Shown: positions 5,621 through 14,302 of the stretch, in pieces
Layout: the number at the start of each line of letters is the position of its first letter
How positions within the stretch are numbered: the first letter of the stretch is position 1
Origin: Planctomycetota bacterium
GTDB taxonomy: Bacteria; Planctomycetota; Planctomycetia; Pirellulales; Pirellulaceae
DNA: 31,790 bases
Direction of reading: 5' to 3'
Assembly: GCA_026692885.1 (NCBI GenBank)
Contig: JAPLNJ010000852.1
Location: 1-31,790, forward strand
The notes under the pieces: model-generated
Database searches by the model: none
Seen by the model: only the letters and a program-made list of their open reading frames with translations
What the model was told of the DNA's origin: nothing
Position numbers and translations under genes: made by a program

Positions 5621-8557
5621 TTACGGTGGCGGCCGTTGCAGGCACGAGCCGCCTTCGATCACCAGCACCTCCGTATCGCAGGGCGGGCTGGGACATTCCT
5701 GGACTTGACCGGAGGGCCAGCGAACCGCCAGCTTGTCGATCTGCGACTGCCGCCCCAGCCCAAACACCAGCTGACGTTGATTGCTCGCCTGATAGCCGTC
5801 TCCGGCGGTGAGTTGCTGAGTCCACGTCCGACTACCGGCCTGGAGCATGACCTTGGCGCCGATCGCGTCGCGAGCGCCGCTGGTCCCCCGCAACTGGACC
5901 GCTAGGAAATGGCCGGCGTGCGGTGTGCGATTGGTGAGCAGGGACGCGGGTTCGTGCATGTGGGACACGACGAAGTCTTCGCGCCCGTCACGGTTCCAAT
6001 CCAGGCGTGCGAGTCCTCGTCCCAAGCGTTCGCACTGGAAGAAAGCTCCCAAGCTCTCCGACGGCAACTCGCGGAATTGCCGACCGTCCAGGTTGTGAAA
6101 GTACTGCGGCCGCATGCGATAGGGAATACCTTGGCTGGAGCGATCGAAAATGTGGCCGTTGGTGACCACCAGATCGGGCCAACCGTCCAGATCGGCGTCG
6201 AGGAACTGCGTGCCAAAACCCAGCTTCCGCAAGGTGGGGTTGTGCAGACGAAATTCACTCGTGGCATCGCTGAACGAGTGATCGGCCTGCTGGACATACA
6301 ACACATTCGCTTGGTCGTAGAAAGTGGCCACAAACAAGTCCAAGAGGCCGTCGCCATTTGCGTCGCCCGCCGCTACGCCCATACTTCCGCGGGGCCGTCC
6401 GTCACCGTCCAGGGACAAGCCGGAGAGCAGACCCTGTTCCGTAAATCGCAGGTCCGCGCCGGCCTGTGGCGTCTGGTTCCGGAAGAAGAAATTGGGCACC
6501 CCGTCATTCGCCACGAACAGGCTGAGACGGCCGGAACCGTCGAAATCGCCGGCCACAATCCCCAGGCCCTTGCCGGCCGGACACACAATGCCCGCCGTCT
6601 CCGTCACGTCCTGAAATCGTCCGTCGCCCAAATTCAGCCAGACCTGGTCCTGCTCGGCAGGGAAAGCGGCCGGGCTGCAGAGTTCGTCCTCGCGGCCTGG
6701 AGGACAGCGTGTGCCCGGCGCCTCACGCGCCGACAAATAGTTGACGTCGTACAGGTCCGGCAGACCGTCGCCGTTCAGATCGGCGATCAGGCAACTGGCC
6801 GTCCAACGCTCGCTGCCAATTCCGCTTGGGGTGGTGACATCCTGGAAGGTCCCGTCGCCGTTGTTCCGGTACAACCGGTTGGCCCCGATCTTGGCCACGT
6901 ACAGGTCCGGGAAGCCATCGTTGTCATAGTCGCCCACCGCGATCCCTTGGCCATAGCCGTTGTCCCCCACGGCGGCCAAGCGGGTGACGTCCTGGAATTG
7001 TCCATTGCCCAGATTTCGAAACAGGCGGTTGAGGTAGCGGGTTTGGCCAGGGTCGGGTGGCCACGGCCCACCTTGCGTGAAGTACAAGTCAGGCCAGCCG
7101 TCGAGGTCGAAATCGACCACCCCAACACCGCCACCTCCGATGGTCTCCACCATGCGTGTCGTGGCGCCTTGGAGATCCCGCCCGTTGTAGAACACGAAGT
7201 CTATGCCGGCCGCTGCCGCGTCATCCGTGAACGCCACCGCGGGCAGCTGCGCAGCGGCAGGGCCGGCCGGCGACGAGGACGGCACGGCCCAGGCGGGCAA
7301 GGGGTAGTGGGAAAGGTCGGCCTGGAGAGCAGGATTCAGCGACGGCTCGGTTTTCGTTGCGGCGTCCCTTGGCAACCGCTTTTCTAACCTCGCCACCGTC
7401 ACCCGAGCCCAATGCGTATCCGGCCGGGTGTGAAGTGCCAGGCGAGCCCAAGCCCAGGCTTCCGAGAGTCTTCCCAGTTCCTCGGTCAGCGTGGCCGCGG
7501 TTTGTAGGCGGTGTGTGTCGTCGGGACGGTCGTAGGCTTGGTCGAGTACCGCCGCGAGCGTCTGCAGACTCGCGGCCCGCTCCAGGAAACGCTTGGCGAG
7601 GGTCGTCTCACCCGCCGCTTGCAGCAGTTGTCCCAAGTGATAGAGGGCTCCCCGATGGTCGGGATCCAACCGCACGGCTTCCCAGAAGCAGCGCATGGCG
7701 ACTTCCGGCTGTCCGTCCTGCTGTGCTCGCAGGCCGCGAACACTCCAGATTTCGGGGTGCCGATCAGCCGCAGCCGGCAAGCTGGCGTGCCAACGCAGGA
7801 ACTGGTCAGGCGACGTTTCCAGCCAGATCGTCCCCAGCCGCGCTTGGGCTTCGATTTGGGTCGGGGCGATACCGACGATCTCCTGCAGCAGCTGGCTGGC
7901 TCGCTCCAGGTTGTGTTCGACGATCGCCGTCCTGGCTCCACCCAGCAACGGCAGCGGATCAGCGGGGACAGCCGCAAGACAACGATCGACCAACGCGGGA
8001 TCAGCGATTACCGGTTCGGTGGCCCCCAGCAGCACCAGGTGATGCAGGGTTGCCTGCCCCTGCCGCACCACCCGCAGCAGGTGGGCCGTCGCTTCGAAGC
8101 ACCGGCCTTGGACACCGAGTAGATAGGCCAGTTGATTATTGGCGGCGACGTCATCCGGGTCTTGTTCGAGTGCTTGACGCAGAAAGGCTTCGGCCTCGGC
8201 GGCCCGACCGAGCAGCAAGGCCACCCGGGCGGCCTCGCCGTAGGCCTCGGCAGGCAGGGCCTCGCTGCCGTGGGGCATCTGCCGGAAGTAGTCCAGCGCC
8301 TCCGGATACCGCTGGAGACCGGCCGCGGCCTGACCCGCCAGAGACAAGGCGCGCGAGGACTGCGGCGACTGGCTCAGCACCTGCTGACTCAACCGTTCAG
8401 CGGCGGCGAAATCGCCACGCGCCAAACTCGTGACGCCTTGGGTCAGCAACGCTTTCGTCGTCGGGCGTTTCGGACGCAGGACCGTGACGGCCAGGGCCAA
8501 GCCCAGCAGGGCCAGTACGATCGCCGCTCGTCGTTGGTAGCCGGGAGACGGTTGCAT
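5621..8557 (-). CDS. TPR/FG-GAP/ASPIC-UnbV protein (CRTAC1 family), paralogue A
   Basis: The 978-aa product has an N-terminal membrane anchor or uncleaved signal (AAIVLALLGLALAVTVL, about residues 11-27). TPR-like helical repeats follow (about 35-430). A seven-bladed FG-GAP/VCBS propeller comes next, with repeated calcium-type loops such as DFDLDGWPDLYF, DYDNDGFPDLYV, DLNGDGLPDLYD, DANGDGLLDLFV and DADLDGWPDLVV. It ends in an ASPIC/UnbV domain (about 884-955) with the hallmark TAGDGYQASNQRQLVFGLG. It is probably an exported, calcium-binding, protein-interaction scaffold; no enzymatic function is evident. The start at 8557 is chosen because the longer frame overlaps paralogue B and the TAA of that gene is one base upstream (TAA-C-ATG), implying translational reinitiation. 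No frameshift is seen. Confidence 0.9.
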   Translation of the reverse strand: MQPSPGYQRRAAIVLALLGLALAVTVLRPKRPTTKALLTQGVTSLARGDFAAAERLSQQVLSQSPQSSRALSLAGQAAAGLQRYPEALDYFRQMPHGSEALPAEAYGEAARVALLLGRAAEAEAFLRQALEQDPDDVAANNQLAYLLGVQGRCFEATAHLLRVVRQGQATLHHLVLLGATEPVIADPALVDRCLAAVPADPLPLLGGARTAIVEHNLERASQLLQEIVGIAPTQIEAQARLGTIWLETSPDQFLRWHASLPAAADRHPEIWSVRGLRAQQDGQPEVAMRCFWEAVRLDPDHRGALYHLGQLLQAAGETTLAKRFLERAASLQTLAAVLDQAYDRPDDTHRLQTAATLTEELGRLSEAWAWARLALHTRPDTHWARVTVARLEKRLPRDAATKTEPSLNPALQADLSHYPLPAWAVPSSSPAGPAAAQLPAVAFTDDAAAAGIDFVFYNGRDLQGATTRMVETIGGGGVGVVDFDLDGWPDLYFTQGGPWPPDPGQTRYLNRLFRNLGNGQFQDVTRLAAVGDNGYGQGIAVGDYDNDGFPDLYVAKIGANRLYRNNGDGTFQDVTTPSGIGSERWTASCLIADLNGDGLPDLYDVNYLSAREAPGTRCPPGREDELCSPAAFPAEQDQVWLNLGDGRFQDVTETAGIVCPAGKGLGIVAGDFDGSGRLSLFVANDGVPNFFFRNQTPQAGADLRFTEQGLLSGLSLDGDGRPRGSMGVAAGDANGDGLLDLFVATFYDQANVLYVQQADHSFSDATSEFRLHNPTLRKLGFGTQFLDADLDGWPDLVVTNGHIFDRSSQGIPYRMRPQYFHNLDGRQFRELPSESLGAFFQCERLGRGLARLDWNRDGREDFVVSHMHEPASLLTNRTPHAGHFLAVQLRGTSGARDAIGAKVMLQAGSRTWTQQLTAGDGYQASNQRQLVFGLGRQSQIDKLAVRWPSGQVQECPSPPCDTEVLVIEGGSCLQRPPP

Positions 8558-8558
8558 G

Positions 8559-11501
8559 TTACTCGTGGCTGAGATAAACCGGCTCAGCGCGTCCTTCGAT
8601 GAGGGCCACCTGTCGATCGACGGCCATGCCAGAGAATGCCTGCGGCTGTCCGCCAGGCCAGGAGACCTTGACGGTTTCCACCTGCTCGGCCCGGCCCAGG
8701 CCGAAGACGAGTTGGCGCTGGTTGCTCGCCTGGTAACCGTCACCCGCCGTCAATTGCTTCATCCAAGTCCGGCCCGCGGCGGTCACCCGCACGGTGGCTC
8801 CGATGGCGTCCCGTGCGCCGCTGGTCCCCACCAGTCGCAGCGCCAAGTAGTGTCCCACGTTGGGACTCACGTTCGTGACCAAGGCCGCCGGGCCATCCAG
8901 TTGGGCCACCACGAAATCCTCGCGTCCGTCGCGATTCCAGTCGAGGCGTGCCAAGCCGCGGCCCAGGTAGGCACCCGCAAACCAAGCACCCACTTCAGCC
9001 GGCGGCAACTCCCGAAACCGCCGCCCGTGAAGATTCCGGAAGAATTGAGGCCGCATGCGGTACGGCGTACCCTCGGACGATACGTCATACAAATGCCCGT
9101 TCGTCACCACCAGATCAGGATACCCATCGAGGTCCGCATCCATCGCTTGTGTTCCGAACCCGACCATGGACCACAGGGGATCGCGCAAGCCAAACTGCCG
9201 CGACGCGTCAACGAACTGATCCGGCGACTCCTGCAGGTACAAGGTCTTCGATTGATTCTCGAACGTCGTGACGAACAGATCCAGCAGACCATTGCCGTCG
9301 AAATCATCCGCGGCCACCCCCATCGAGCCCTGCGTGTGTCCGTCGCCATTGTACGCCAGCCCGGAGCTGACACCGCGATCGGCAAAAGTTGGCAACCCGC
9401 CGGGCTTCGCCGTCCGATTCACGAAGTAGAAACTCGGCACATCGTCGTTTGCCACGAACAGGCTGAGCTGCCCCGATCCGTTGAAGTCGGCGGCCACCAA
9501 GCCCAAGCCCTTCCCGTCCGGCACGACAATGCCGGCTGCCTCGCTGACATCGCGAAAAGTGCCGTCGCCGACGTTCATGAACAGGTGGTCCTGTTCCGCT
9601 TGGAAGACATCCGGTGTACACAGCGACGCATGGCCGGGGCGATAGCAGCTCTGTTCGAGGCGTCGACGATCGGTCAAGTAGGTGACGTCATACAGATCCG
9701 GCAGGCCGTCGCCGTTCAGATCTGCGATCAGGCAACTGGAGGTCCAGCATTCGCCCGCGATGCCGCTTTCGGCCGTGACGTCGGCGAAGGTGCCGTCGCC
9801 GTGGTTGCGGTACAGGCGATTCCTGCCGAAGTGGGCGACGTACAGATCGGGAAAGCCGTCGTTGTCGTAGTCCCCGACCGCAACACCTTGTCCATAAGCA
9901 TTCGATCCTACGCCCGCTTGAGCGGTGACATCCTGGAATCGTTCGCCGCCCAGATTGCGGAACAGGCGGTGGACAAACTGCGTTTGTTGAGGATTCGGCG
10001 GCCATGGTCCGCCCTGGGTGAAATACAAATCGGGCCAACCGTCCTGATCGTAATCGACCACGCCCACGCCGCCCGCGAACAGCTCACACATGCGACTTCC
10101 GGGCTCTTTGTCGGTCTTGCTCACGTGCACGAAGTCGAGCTGAGCCTCCGCGGCCTGATTCACAAACCGAATTGCCCCGGCGCCGTCGTTGGGCCGGCTG
10201 TCCTCGGTCGTCTGGCTCGCGATCCGACTGGCGCTGGCGGACGGCATCCGGTCGGGCAGCGGGAAGGAGGAGAGATCCACTTGCAGGGCTGGATTGGCTG
10301 ACGGCATGGTCAGGGGCATGTCGGCCTGTAGTTCCTGCTTGAGCCGTAGCCAATTGTCGCGGGCGGAAGTCAGGCGGTGGTCGTGTTCGAAGGCCAGTTG
10401 CGACCAGCCGTAAGCTTCCCAACGGCGTCCCAGTCTTTCCGTGATTTCCGCGGCCTCCTGCATCGCCTTGGCGTTGCGGCGTTCCCGCCCAATCCGGGTC
10501 ACCAGACCATCAAGGATCTGGAGTTGCGTGACGCGTTCGAGGAATGGTTGTGCCAAGGTCGACTCGCCCAGCGCCGTGAGTTGCCGCACCAGTTGATAGT
10601 TGGCGCCGACGTGATTGGGATTACGTCGCACGGCTTCCCAGAAACACCGCACGGCGACGCGTGGACGTTTCTCGCGACGTTCCAACAAACCGCGGATGGC
10701 CCAGACTTCATCGTGTTCCTGAGCCGCCTCCGGCAACTGTCGCAGCCAAGCCACAAAGGCCTCGTCGTCGCCGCTGTCCAGGAGCGACCGTCCCAGCATG
10801 GCCTGCGCGTCCAGCCAGTCAGGCTTTGCCGCCACGACGGGCCGCAGTCGCTCGATCGTCAAGGCGGTCTGATTGTGCCGCAGAGCATAGGCCCCGGTGA
10901 CCAGCCGCATGCCGAGATCGTCGGTGGTGTTTTGCCCCGCGTCCCGCAGTTGCCGGATGTCGAACTGCATCTGATCGTAGCTCAGCATGATCAGATGCCC
11001 GACAACGCCGCGTTCCTGACGCACCAGGGCCAAAGCCTGCGTCCGGCACGCTTCGCGGCGGCCCTGCAAGGCGTAAATCGAAGCCAGCCGATCGTGAATT
11101 ACGACGTGCTGCGGGGCCAGCGGCAGGGCCGCGAGCAGCAGTTGTTCCGCCTTCTGGAGTTGCCCGCTCCGAATCGCCCGCTCGCCCGCCCCCAGCAGTC
11201 GCTCGAGCAGTGGTCCCCGACTCTCTTTCGGCAATTGCCCGTATGCCGCCAGGGCCGCGTCGAACTGGTCGAGTTCCAGGGCGGAGGCCGCGGCCAGCCA
11301 GCTCGCCTCAATCGATTGCGGCTCTTGCTCCAGAACCGCCAGGGCCAGACGTTGAGCCTCCTGCGGTTGCGACTCCGTCAGGTGCGCTCGGGCTTGAGCC
11401 AGCCGACGAGCCGACGCGGTGTGCCAATGCCACGTCGACCAGCCGACGACGCTGCCCAGCAGCAGGAGCATCAACAGGGTGATCGCGGACCGCTTGCGCA
11501 T
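8559..11501 (-). CDS. TPR/FG-GAP/ASPIC-UnbV protein (CRTAC1 family), paralogue B
   Basis: The 980-aa protein has the same architecture as its downstream neighbour: a membrane anchor (ITLLMLLLLGSVVGW, residues 7-21), TPR-like helices (about 30-400), FG-GAP calcium-loop repeats from about residue 437 (DYDQDGWPDLYF, DYDNDGFPDLYV, DLNGDGLPDLYD, DFDGNGLLDLFV, DADLDGYPDLVV, DWNRDGREDFVV) and a C-terminal ASPIC/UnbV domain with TAGDGYQASNQRQLVFGLG. The propeller halves are very similar even at DNA level, so the pair is a tandem duplication. The TPR halves have diverged more. It is first in the two-gene unit and divergent from the lipoprotein gene at 11615. A calcium-stabilised extracytoplasmic scaffold is inferred; the ligand is unknown. 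Confidence 0.9.
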   Translation of the reverse strand: MRKRSAITLLMLLLLGSVVGWSTWHWHTASARRLAQARAHLTESQPQEAQRLALAVLEQEPQSIEASWLAAASALELDQFDAALAAYGQLPKESRGPLLERLLGAGERAIRSGQLQKAEQLLLAALPLAPQHVVIHDRLASIYALQGRREACRTQALALVRQERGVVGHLIMLSYDQMQFDIRQLRDAGQNTTDDLGMRLVTGAYALRHNQTALTIERLRPVVAAKPDWLDAQAMLGRSLLDSGDDEAFVAWLRQLPEAAQEHDEVWAIRGLLERREKRPRVAVRCFWEAVRRNPNHVGANYQLVRQLTALGESTLAQPFLERVTQLQILDGLVTRIGRERRNAKAMQEAAEITERLGRRWEAYGWSQLAFEHDHRLTSARDNWLRLKQELQADMPLTMPSANPALQVDLSSFPLPDRMPSASASRIASQTTEDSRPNDGAGAIRFVNQAAEAQLDFVHVSKTDKEPGSRMCELFAGGVGVVDYDQDGWPDLYFTQGGPWPPNPQQTQFVHRLFRNLGGERFQDVTAQAGVGSNAYGQGVAVGDYDNDGFPDLYVAHFGRNRLYRNHGDGTFADVTAESGIAGECWTSSCLIADLNGDGLPDLYDVTYLTDRRRLEQSCYRPGHASLCTPDVFQAEQDHLFMNVGDGTFRDVSEAAGIVVPDGKGLGLVAADFNGSGQLSLFVANDDVPSFYFVNRTAKPGGLPTFADRGVSSGLAYNGDGHTQGSMGVAADDFDGNGLLDLFVTTFENQSKTLYLQESPDQFVDASRQFGLRDPLWSMVGFGTQAMDADLDGYPDLVVTNGHLYDVSSEGTPYRMRPQFFRNLHGRRFRELPPAEVGAWFAGAYLGRGLARLDWNRDGREDFVVAQLDGPAALVTNVSPNVGHYLALRLVGTSGARDAIGATVRVTAAGRTWMKQLTAGDGYQASNQRQLVFGLGRAEQVETVKVSWPGGQPQAFSGMAVDRQVALIEGRAEPVYLSHE

Positions 11502-11505
11502 AGCC

Positions 11506-11533
11506 TTGACACGTCGGGAGAAGGTGTTAACCT
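11506..11533 (+). promoter_or_regulatory. Candidate promoter TTGACA-N16-TAACCT
   Basis: A perfect -35 box TTGACA (11506-11511) is followed after 16 bases by TAACCT (11528-11533), placing a start near 11540 and a 75-nt leader before the lipoprotein ATG. An alternative is TTGCGT-N18-TATTGT (about 11536-11565). On the other strand TACAAT (11566-11561) could be the -10 box for paralogue B, so this 113-bp spacer is probably a divergent promoter region. Confidence 0.4.
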
Positions 11534-11614
11534 CGTTGCGTGGTTCGCGGAAAAAGTTCTATTGTAGGCATTGTTTCCACACACACTACACCCCGAGAAA
11601 AGGGAGCATCGAAC

Positions 11615-12037
11615 ATGAGATTCCCGCTGGTGATGTTAATGAGCGGCTTGGCTTTGGGTCTGGGATCGCTGATCGGCTGCGCGAAAGACGGCAGCGGGGA
11701 AGTCGTGGAGGGCAAGGTGACCTTCGCCGGTCAGCCACTCGGCTCCGGCCACATCGATTTTATGCCCTCGGATGGCAAAGGCCCCACTTCGGGTGGAGAA
11801 ATCAAAAATGGCCAGTATCAGTTCAAAATCGTGGTCGGTCCGAAACGTGTCAACATCACCGCGGACAAGGTGACCGGCCAGCAAAAGGCCTATCCGAACG
11901 ACCCGAATAGCCCCGTGGTTGACATCAAGGAGCAGTACATCCCGGACCGTTACAACACCAACAGCGAATTGAAACGTGACGTCGTATCCGGCAAGAATAC
12001 GTTCGATTTTGACCTGACGGTGGATGCAGCCAAGTGA
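11615..12037 (+). CDS. Small planctomycete lipoprotein, transthyretin-like
   Basis: The 140-aa protein carries a lipoprotein signal peptide ending in LIGC with the lipidated cysteine at C22. A single small beta domain follows, with the pattern VEGKVTFAGQPLGSGHIDFMP...GGEIKNGQYQFKIVVGPKRVNI, typical of the transthyretin/carboxypeptidase-regulatory-like lipoproteins abundant in this phylum. It is predicted to be membrane-anchored and extracytoplasmic; its molecular role is unknown. The ATG at 11615 is preferred over an in-frame ATG at 11540 because it follows AAAAGGGAG and begins the signal peptide. Such lipoproteins often neighbour DUF1559 genes, as also seen at 18322-20609. Confidence 0.85.
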   Translation: MRFPLVMLMSGLALGLGSLIGCAKDGSGEVVEGKVTFAGQPLGSGHIDFMPSDGKGPTSGGEIKNGQYQFKIVVGPKRVNITADKVTGQQKAYPNDPNSPVVDIKEQYIPDRYNTNSELKRDVVSGKNTFDFDLTVDAAK

Positions 12038-12114
12038 ACGGTGGCGCGAGGTCGCCCTGCGTTCCGTGCGGCGCGGGGACGTGTCTTTCGAGGCTGACGG
12101 CGAGCTCGTAAGGC

Positions 12115-12260
12115 GAACGGAAGGAAATAACTTACCCAACCCGATGTAGGATGGTCTTCCCGTAAGACGGCCCTCCGAGGCCGTCCACTGCGTCCCGCAG
12201 GTTGGTTTACCAGACGGCCTCGGAGGGCCGTCCTACGGGTAAGTTATTTCCTGCCGCTCG
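12115..12260. repeat. MITE-like palindromic element, copy 1
   Basis: The ends GGAAATAACTTACCC (12123-12137) and GGGTAAGTTATTTCC (12237-12251) are exact inverted repeats, extended outward by imperfect GCGAACGG/CCGCTCGTTCG. Inside, ACGGCCCTCCGAGGCCGTC and its inverted copy near 12214-12232 form a 19-bp stem. The same termini bound copies at 13098-13210 and 22471-22578. No ORF is present, so a non-autonomous element is inferred. It ends about 20 bp before the start of the 99-aa gene. Confidence 0.75.
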
Positions 12261-12281
12261 TTCGAGGAAGAAACCCTTGAA

Positions 12282-12581
12282 GTGCTCGCCAGTGCGGTGA
12301 CTGACTTGGAGGGACTCCCACCCGATCTGGCGGACGCGATCGATGGACTGCGAGTGCTGGACGATGCCTCACTTTGGCATGTCCTCCGCGGCCAATTTCC
12401 GGAAGAGCTGTCCGAGGAACTGGAATCCCTTCACGGAGAACACCACCCCTTGACCAACGCTCAGTCGCAGAGGCTGGCCGGACTGATTCGCCGATACGAG
12501 CGCCACATGCTCGTCCGGGCGCAAGCCGCCGCACTGTTGCGCGATCGCGGCCACGATCTGACGGAACTAGGCGAGTCATGA
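12282..12581 (+). CDS. 99-aa helical protein, partner of an HNH endonuclease
   Basis: I do not recognise a named family. The product is acidic, lacks cysteine and a signal peptide, and appears all-helical. The N-terminal half (LPPDLADAIDGLRVLDDASLWHVL) precedes a C-terminal helix with IRRYERHMLVRAQAAALL and RDRGHDLTEL. From memory, similar small ORFs precede HNH genes in cyanobacteria and other phyla. The stop overlaps the next start as ATGA, so the two are translationally coupled. The start is taken as GTG at 12282 behind GAGGAAG (12264-12270). The frame stays open upstream into the MITE without an ATG or GTG, so the native start may have been displaced. An antitoxin-like, DNA-targeting or regulatory role for the nuclease is possible but unproven. 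Confidence 0.7.
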   Translation: MLASAVTDLEGLPPDLADAIDGLRVLDDASLWHVLRGQFPEELSEELESLHGEHHPLTNAQSQRLAGLIRRYERHMLVRAQAAALLRDRGHDLTELGES

Positions 12582-13007
12582 GCCAGGCCTACGTCGCGAA
12601 GTGGCTTCGAGATCGCATATCTGCGGCGGCACGTTATCGATGTGGATATTGTCTGTCGGCCGAACGCGTCGTAGGGGCGCGGATGGAGATCGATCACCTT
12701 GTGCCAAAGGCCCTGGGTGGTCTCACGGTAGAGGAAAACCTGTGGCTGGCGTGTTCCCTCTGCAACGACCACAAAGCGGACCGTATCGCATTTGTCGATT
12801 CGTTGACCGGCGACTTGGTGCCGCTCTTCAATCCTCGCATCCCAGGTCTGGACGGACCATTTTCGCTGGGCGGATACGGGCGAATTCATCGTTGGTCGCA
12901 CCGCCATCGGGCGTGCAACGGTCGCGGCGCTTAAGTTGAACCGCGCGTCTCTCGTCGTGGCACGGCAACTTTGGGTTACCGCCGGCTGGCATCCGCCTCG
13001 GGACTGA
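12578..13007 (+). pseudogene. HNH endonuclease, interrupted by a one-base frameshift
   Basis: As read, translation from ATG 12578 gives 118 aa ending at 12934. The first 88 residues hold a complete zinc-type HNH core: C22 and C25 (CGYC), E38-I-D-H40 (EIDHLVPKALGG), N54, and C59/C62 in ACSLCNDHKADR. Family members continue FNPRxQxWxxHFxW...GRATVxALxLNR...WVxAGWHPP. Here that tail is present in the next frame from about 12843 to the TGA at 13005-13007 (QVWTDHFRW...GRATVAALKLNR...VTAGWHPPRD). One surplus C in the CCC at 12841-12843 explains the shift; removing it gives a 142-aa family-length protein. It is either a real pseudogene or truncation, or an assembly error. The ATGA overlap couples it to the upstream 99-aa gene. 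Confidence 0.8.
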
Positions 13008-13097
13008 GACGGAGAGGAATGCCCGTGGCGAGTTGGTCGCCAGCCTGACCGCCAGTCGGCAGAAATAATCCGGCGCCGTGTGAATTGCGTCACGCTC

Positions 13098-13210
13098 AGG
13101 CGAGCGGCAGGAAACAACTTACCCAACTTAATGTAGGATGGTCTTCCAAGACCGTCCCGATCGGCCTGGAAAGGCCGACCTACGGGTAAGTTATTTCCTG
13201 CCGCTCGCCT
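13098..13210. repeat. MITE-like palindromic element, copy 2
   Basis: The 27-bp terminal inverted repeats (13098-13124 and 13184-13210), of the form AGGCGAGCGGCAGGAAA followed by AACTTACCC, differ at one base. The interior carries ATGTAGGATGGTCTTCC and GGCCTGGAAAGGCC palindromes. With copy 1 it brackets the 99-aa/HNH module. A further CGCAAGCGGCAGGAA fragment lies at 13215-13229. Confidence 0.8.
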
Positions 13211-13261
13211 CACCCGCAAGCGGCAGGAACCAGCCACATCCTGATCCTGCGCCACGCGAGC

Positions 13262-14248
13262 TCAATATGACGCGACGGCCTCGCCGCCCTGCGACGAGGC
13301 CAGCGCCCGCCAGGTGGACGTGTCGATATTGTCGGAGACGAATCGCACCGAGGCGTCGACGAGCACGACCTGGACTCCACCGGGGTGCTTGCTGCGCGCG
13401 GTGATGATCTGTTTGTTGACGTCGGTCTGGCCGCCGCCGACCGAAGTGCAGCAAGGAATCTTGTTGTTTCCCGCGGGAAAACACGCCCGGGCCAGGAACT
13501 CGCAGACCGGCGAATTGGGCGTGTAGTGGCCGGTGAAAGCACAGCCTCCGGCCAGGGTGACTTCGGACGTATACCCCAACCAGCCATTTCCGTCGAGGGT
13601 CATGACTTCCGCCATCATCATGGTTTGCGAGGTGCCGTCGGTGACGTCCTTGAAGTTGGAACTTCGATTGATTCCAAATGGTGCACCTCGGAAATTCTCA
13701 CCATTGATCGGACTCTGGGCGCCGAAATTGGTGTTACCAAAGTTAACCACGTAGTTCGCCCGAATCCGCGCCCAGTTGGTACCCAATTCGTCCATCTTGA
13801 TCCCGTCCGAGGGACAACTCATCGTGGGAACCTGGGCCTGCATGGCTGGGCTGGCACCCCACGTCGCGCCGGCAGGAATATTTTGGGCGGCATGCCAGGA
13901 AAAACGGAAGTCGATCTGATCCGCTAAAGTCTGCTGTTCGATGAATGGCAGGATTAGCTGGTACCAGTCATTGTCGTCCGCCCATTCCCCGGCACCGCCA
14001 CAACCACGGCAGGCCGTGTTGTAGGGCATGACGGTGCCCAACGGCAGGGCCTTGAAAGTGTCGTGGTAGTTCTGCATGCCCAGGCCCAGTTGCTTTAGAT
14101 TGTTGCCGCATTGCGAGCGGCGGGAGGCCTCGCGCGCGGCTTGGATGGCTGGCAGTAGCAACGCCACCAAGATCCCAATGATGGCAATCACGACCAGAAG
14201 TTCCACGAGGGTAAAGCCCGGCCTGCCGTGTCCGCGTCGTTGGTACAT
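13262..14248 (-). CDS. DUF1559 pseudopilin-like protein (first copy)
   Basis: The 328-aa protein begins with a type IV pilin-like signal: [18 protein letters not shown], with the predicted prepilin-peptidase cut between G11 and F12. The DUF1559 start LLPAIQAAREASRRSQC then NNLKQLGLGMQNYHD follows, then a cysteine-containing beta-rich extracytoplasmic part and a C-terminal SKHPGGVQVVLVDASVRFV. The family H-x9-DG motif is changed to H-x9-DA. DUF1559 proteins are massively expanded in planctomycetes and are presumed surface or pseudopilus components. The start at 14248 follows AGAGGTGG at good spacing; an upstream ATG at 14278 has no clear ribosome site. Confidence 0.93.
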   Translation of the reverse strand: MYQRRGHGRPGFTLVELLVVIAIIGILVALLLPAIQAAREASRRSQCGNNLKQLGLGMQNYHDTFKALPLGTVMPYNTACRGCGGAGEWADDNDWYQLILPFIEQQTLADQIDFRFSWHAAQNIPAGATWGASPAMQAQVPTMSCPSDGIKMDELGTNWARIRANYVVNFGNTNFGAQSPINGENFRGAPFGINRSSNFKDVTDGTSQTMMMAEVMTLDGNGWLGYTSEVTLAGGCAFTGHYTPNSPVCEFLARACFPAGNNKIPCCTSVGGGQTDVNKQIITARSKHPGGVQVVLVDASVRFVSDNIDTSTWRALASSQGGEAVASY

Positions 14249-14302
14249 AATCCACCTCTTGCGAAACAAGTTGCCCATGAAGACAAGGACCGAATGTTCG
14301 GT

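Noticed and set aside
8556..10301. 581-codon open frame antisense to CRTAC paralogue B, and a similar one at 5909-7387 over paralogue A
   Set aside because: Both arise from the repetitive FG-GAP codons read backwards, and resemble each other only because the genes on the other strand are paralogues.
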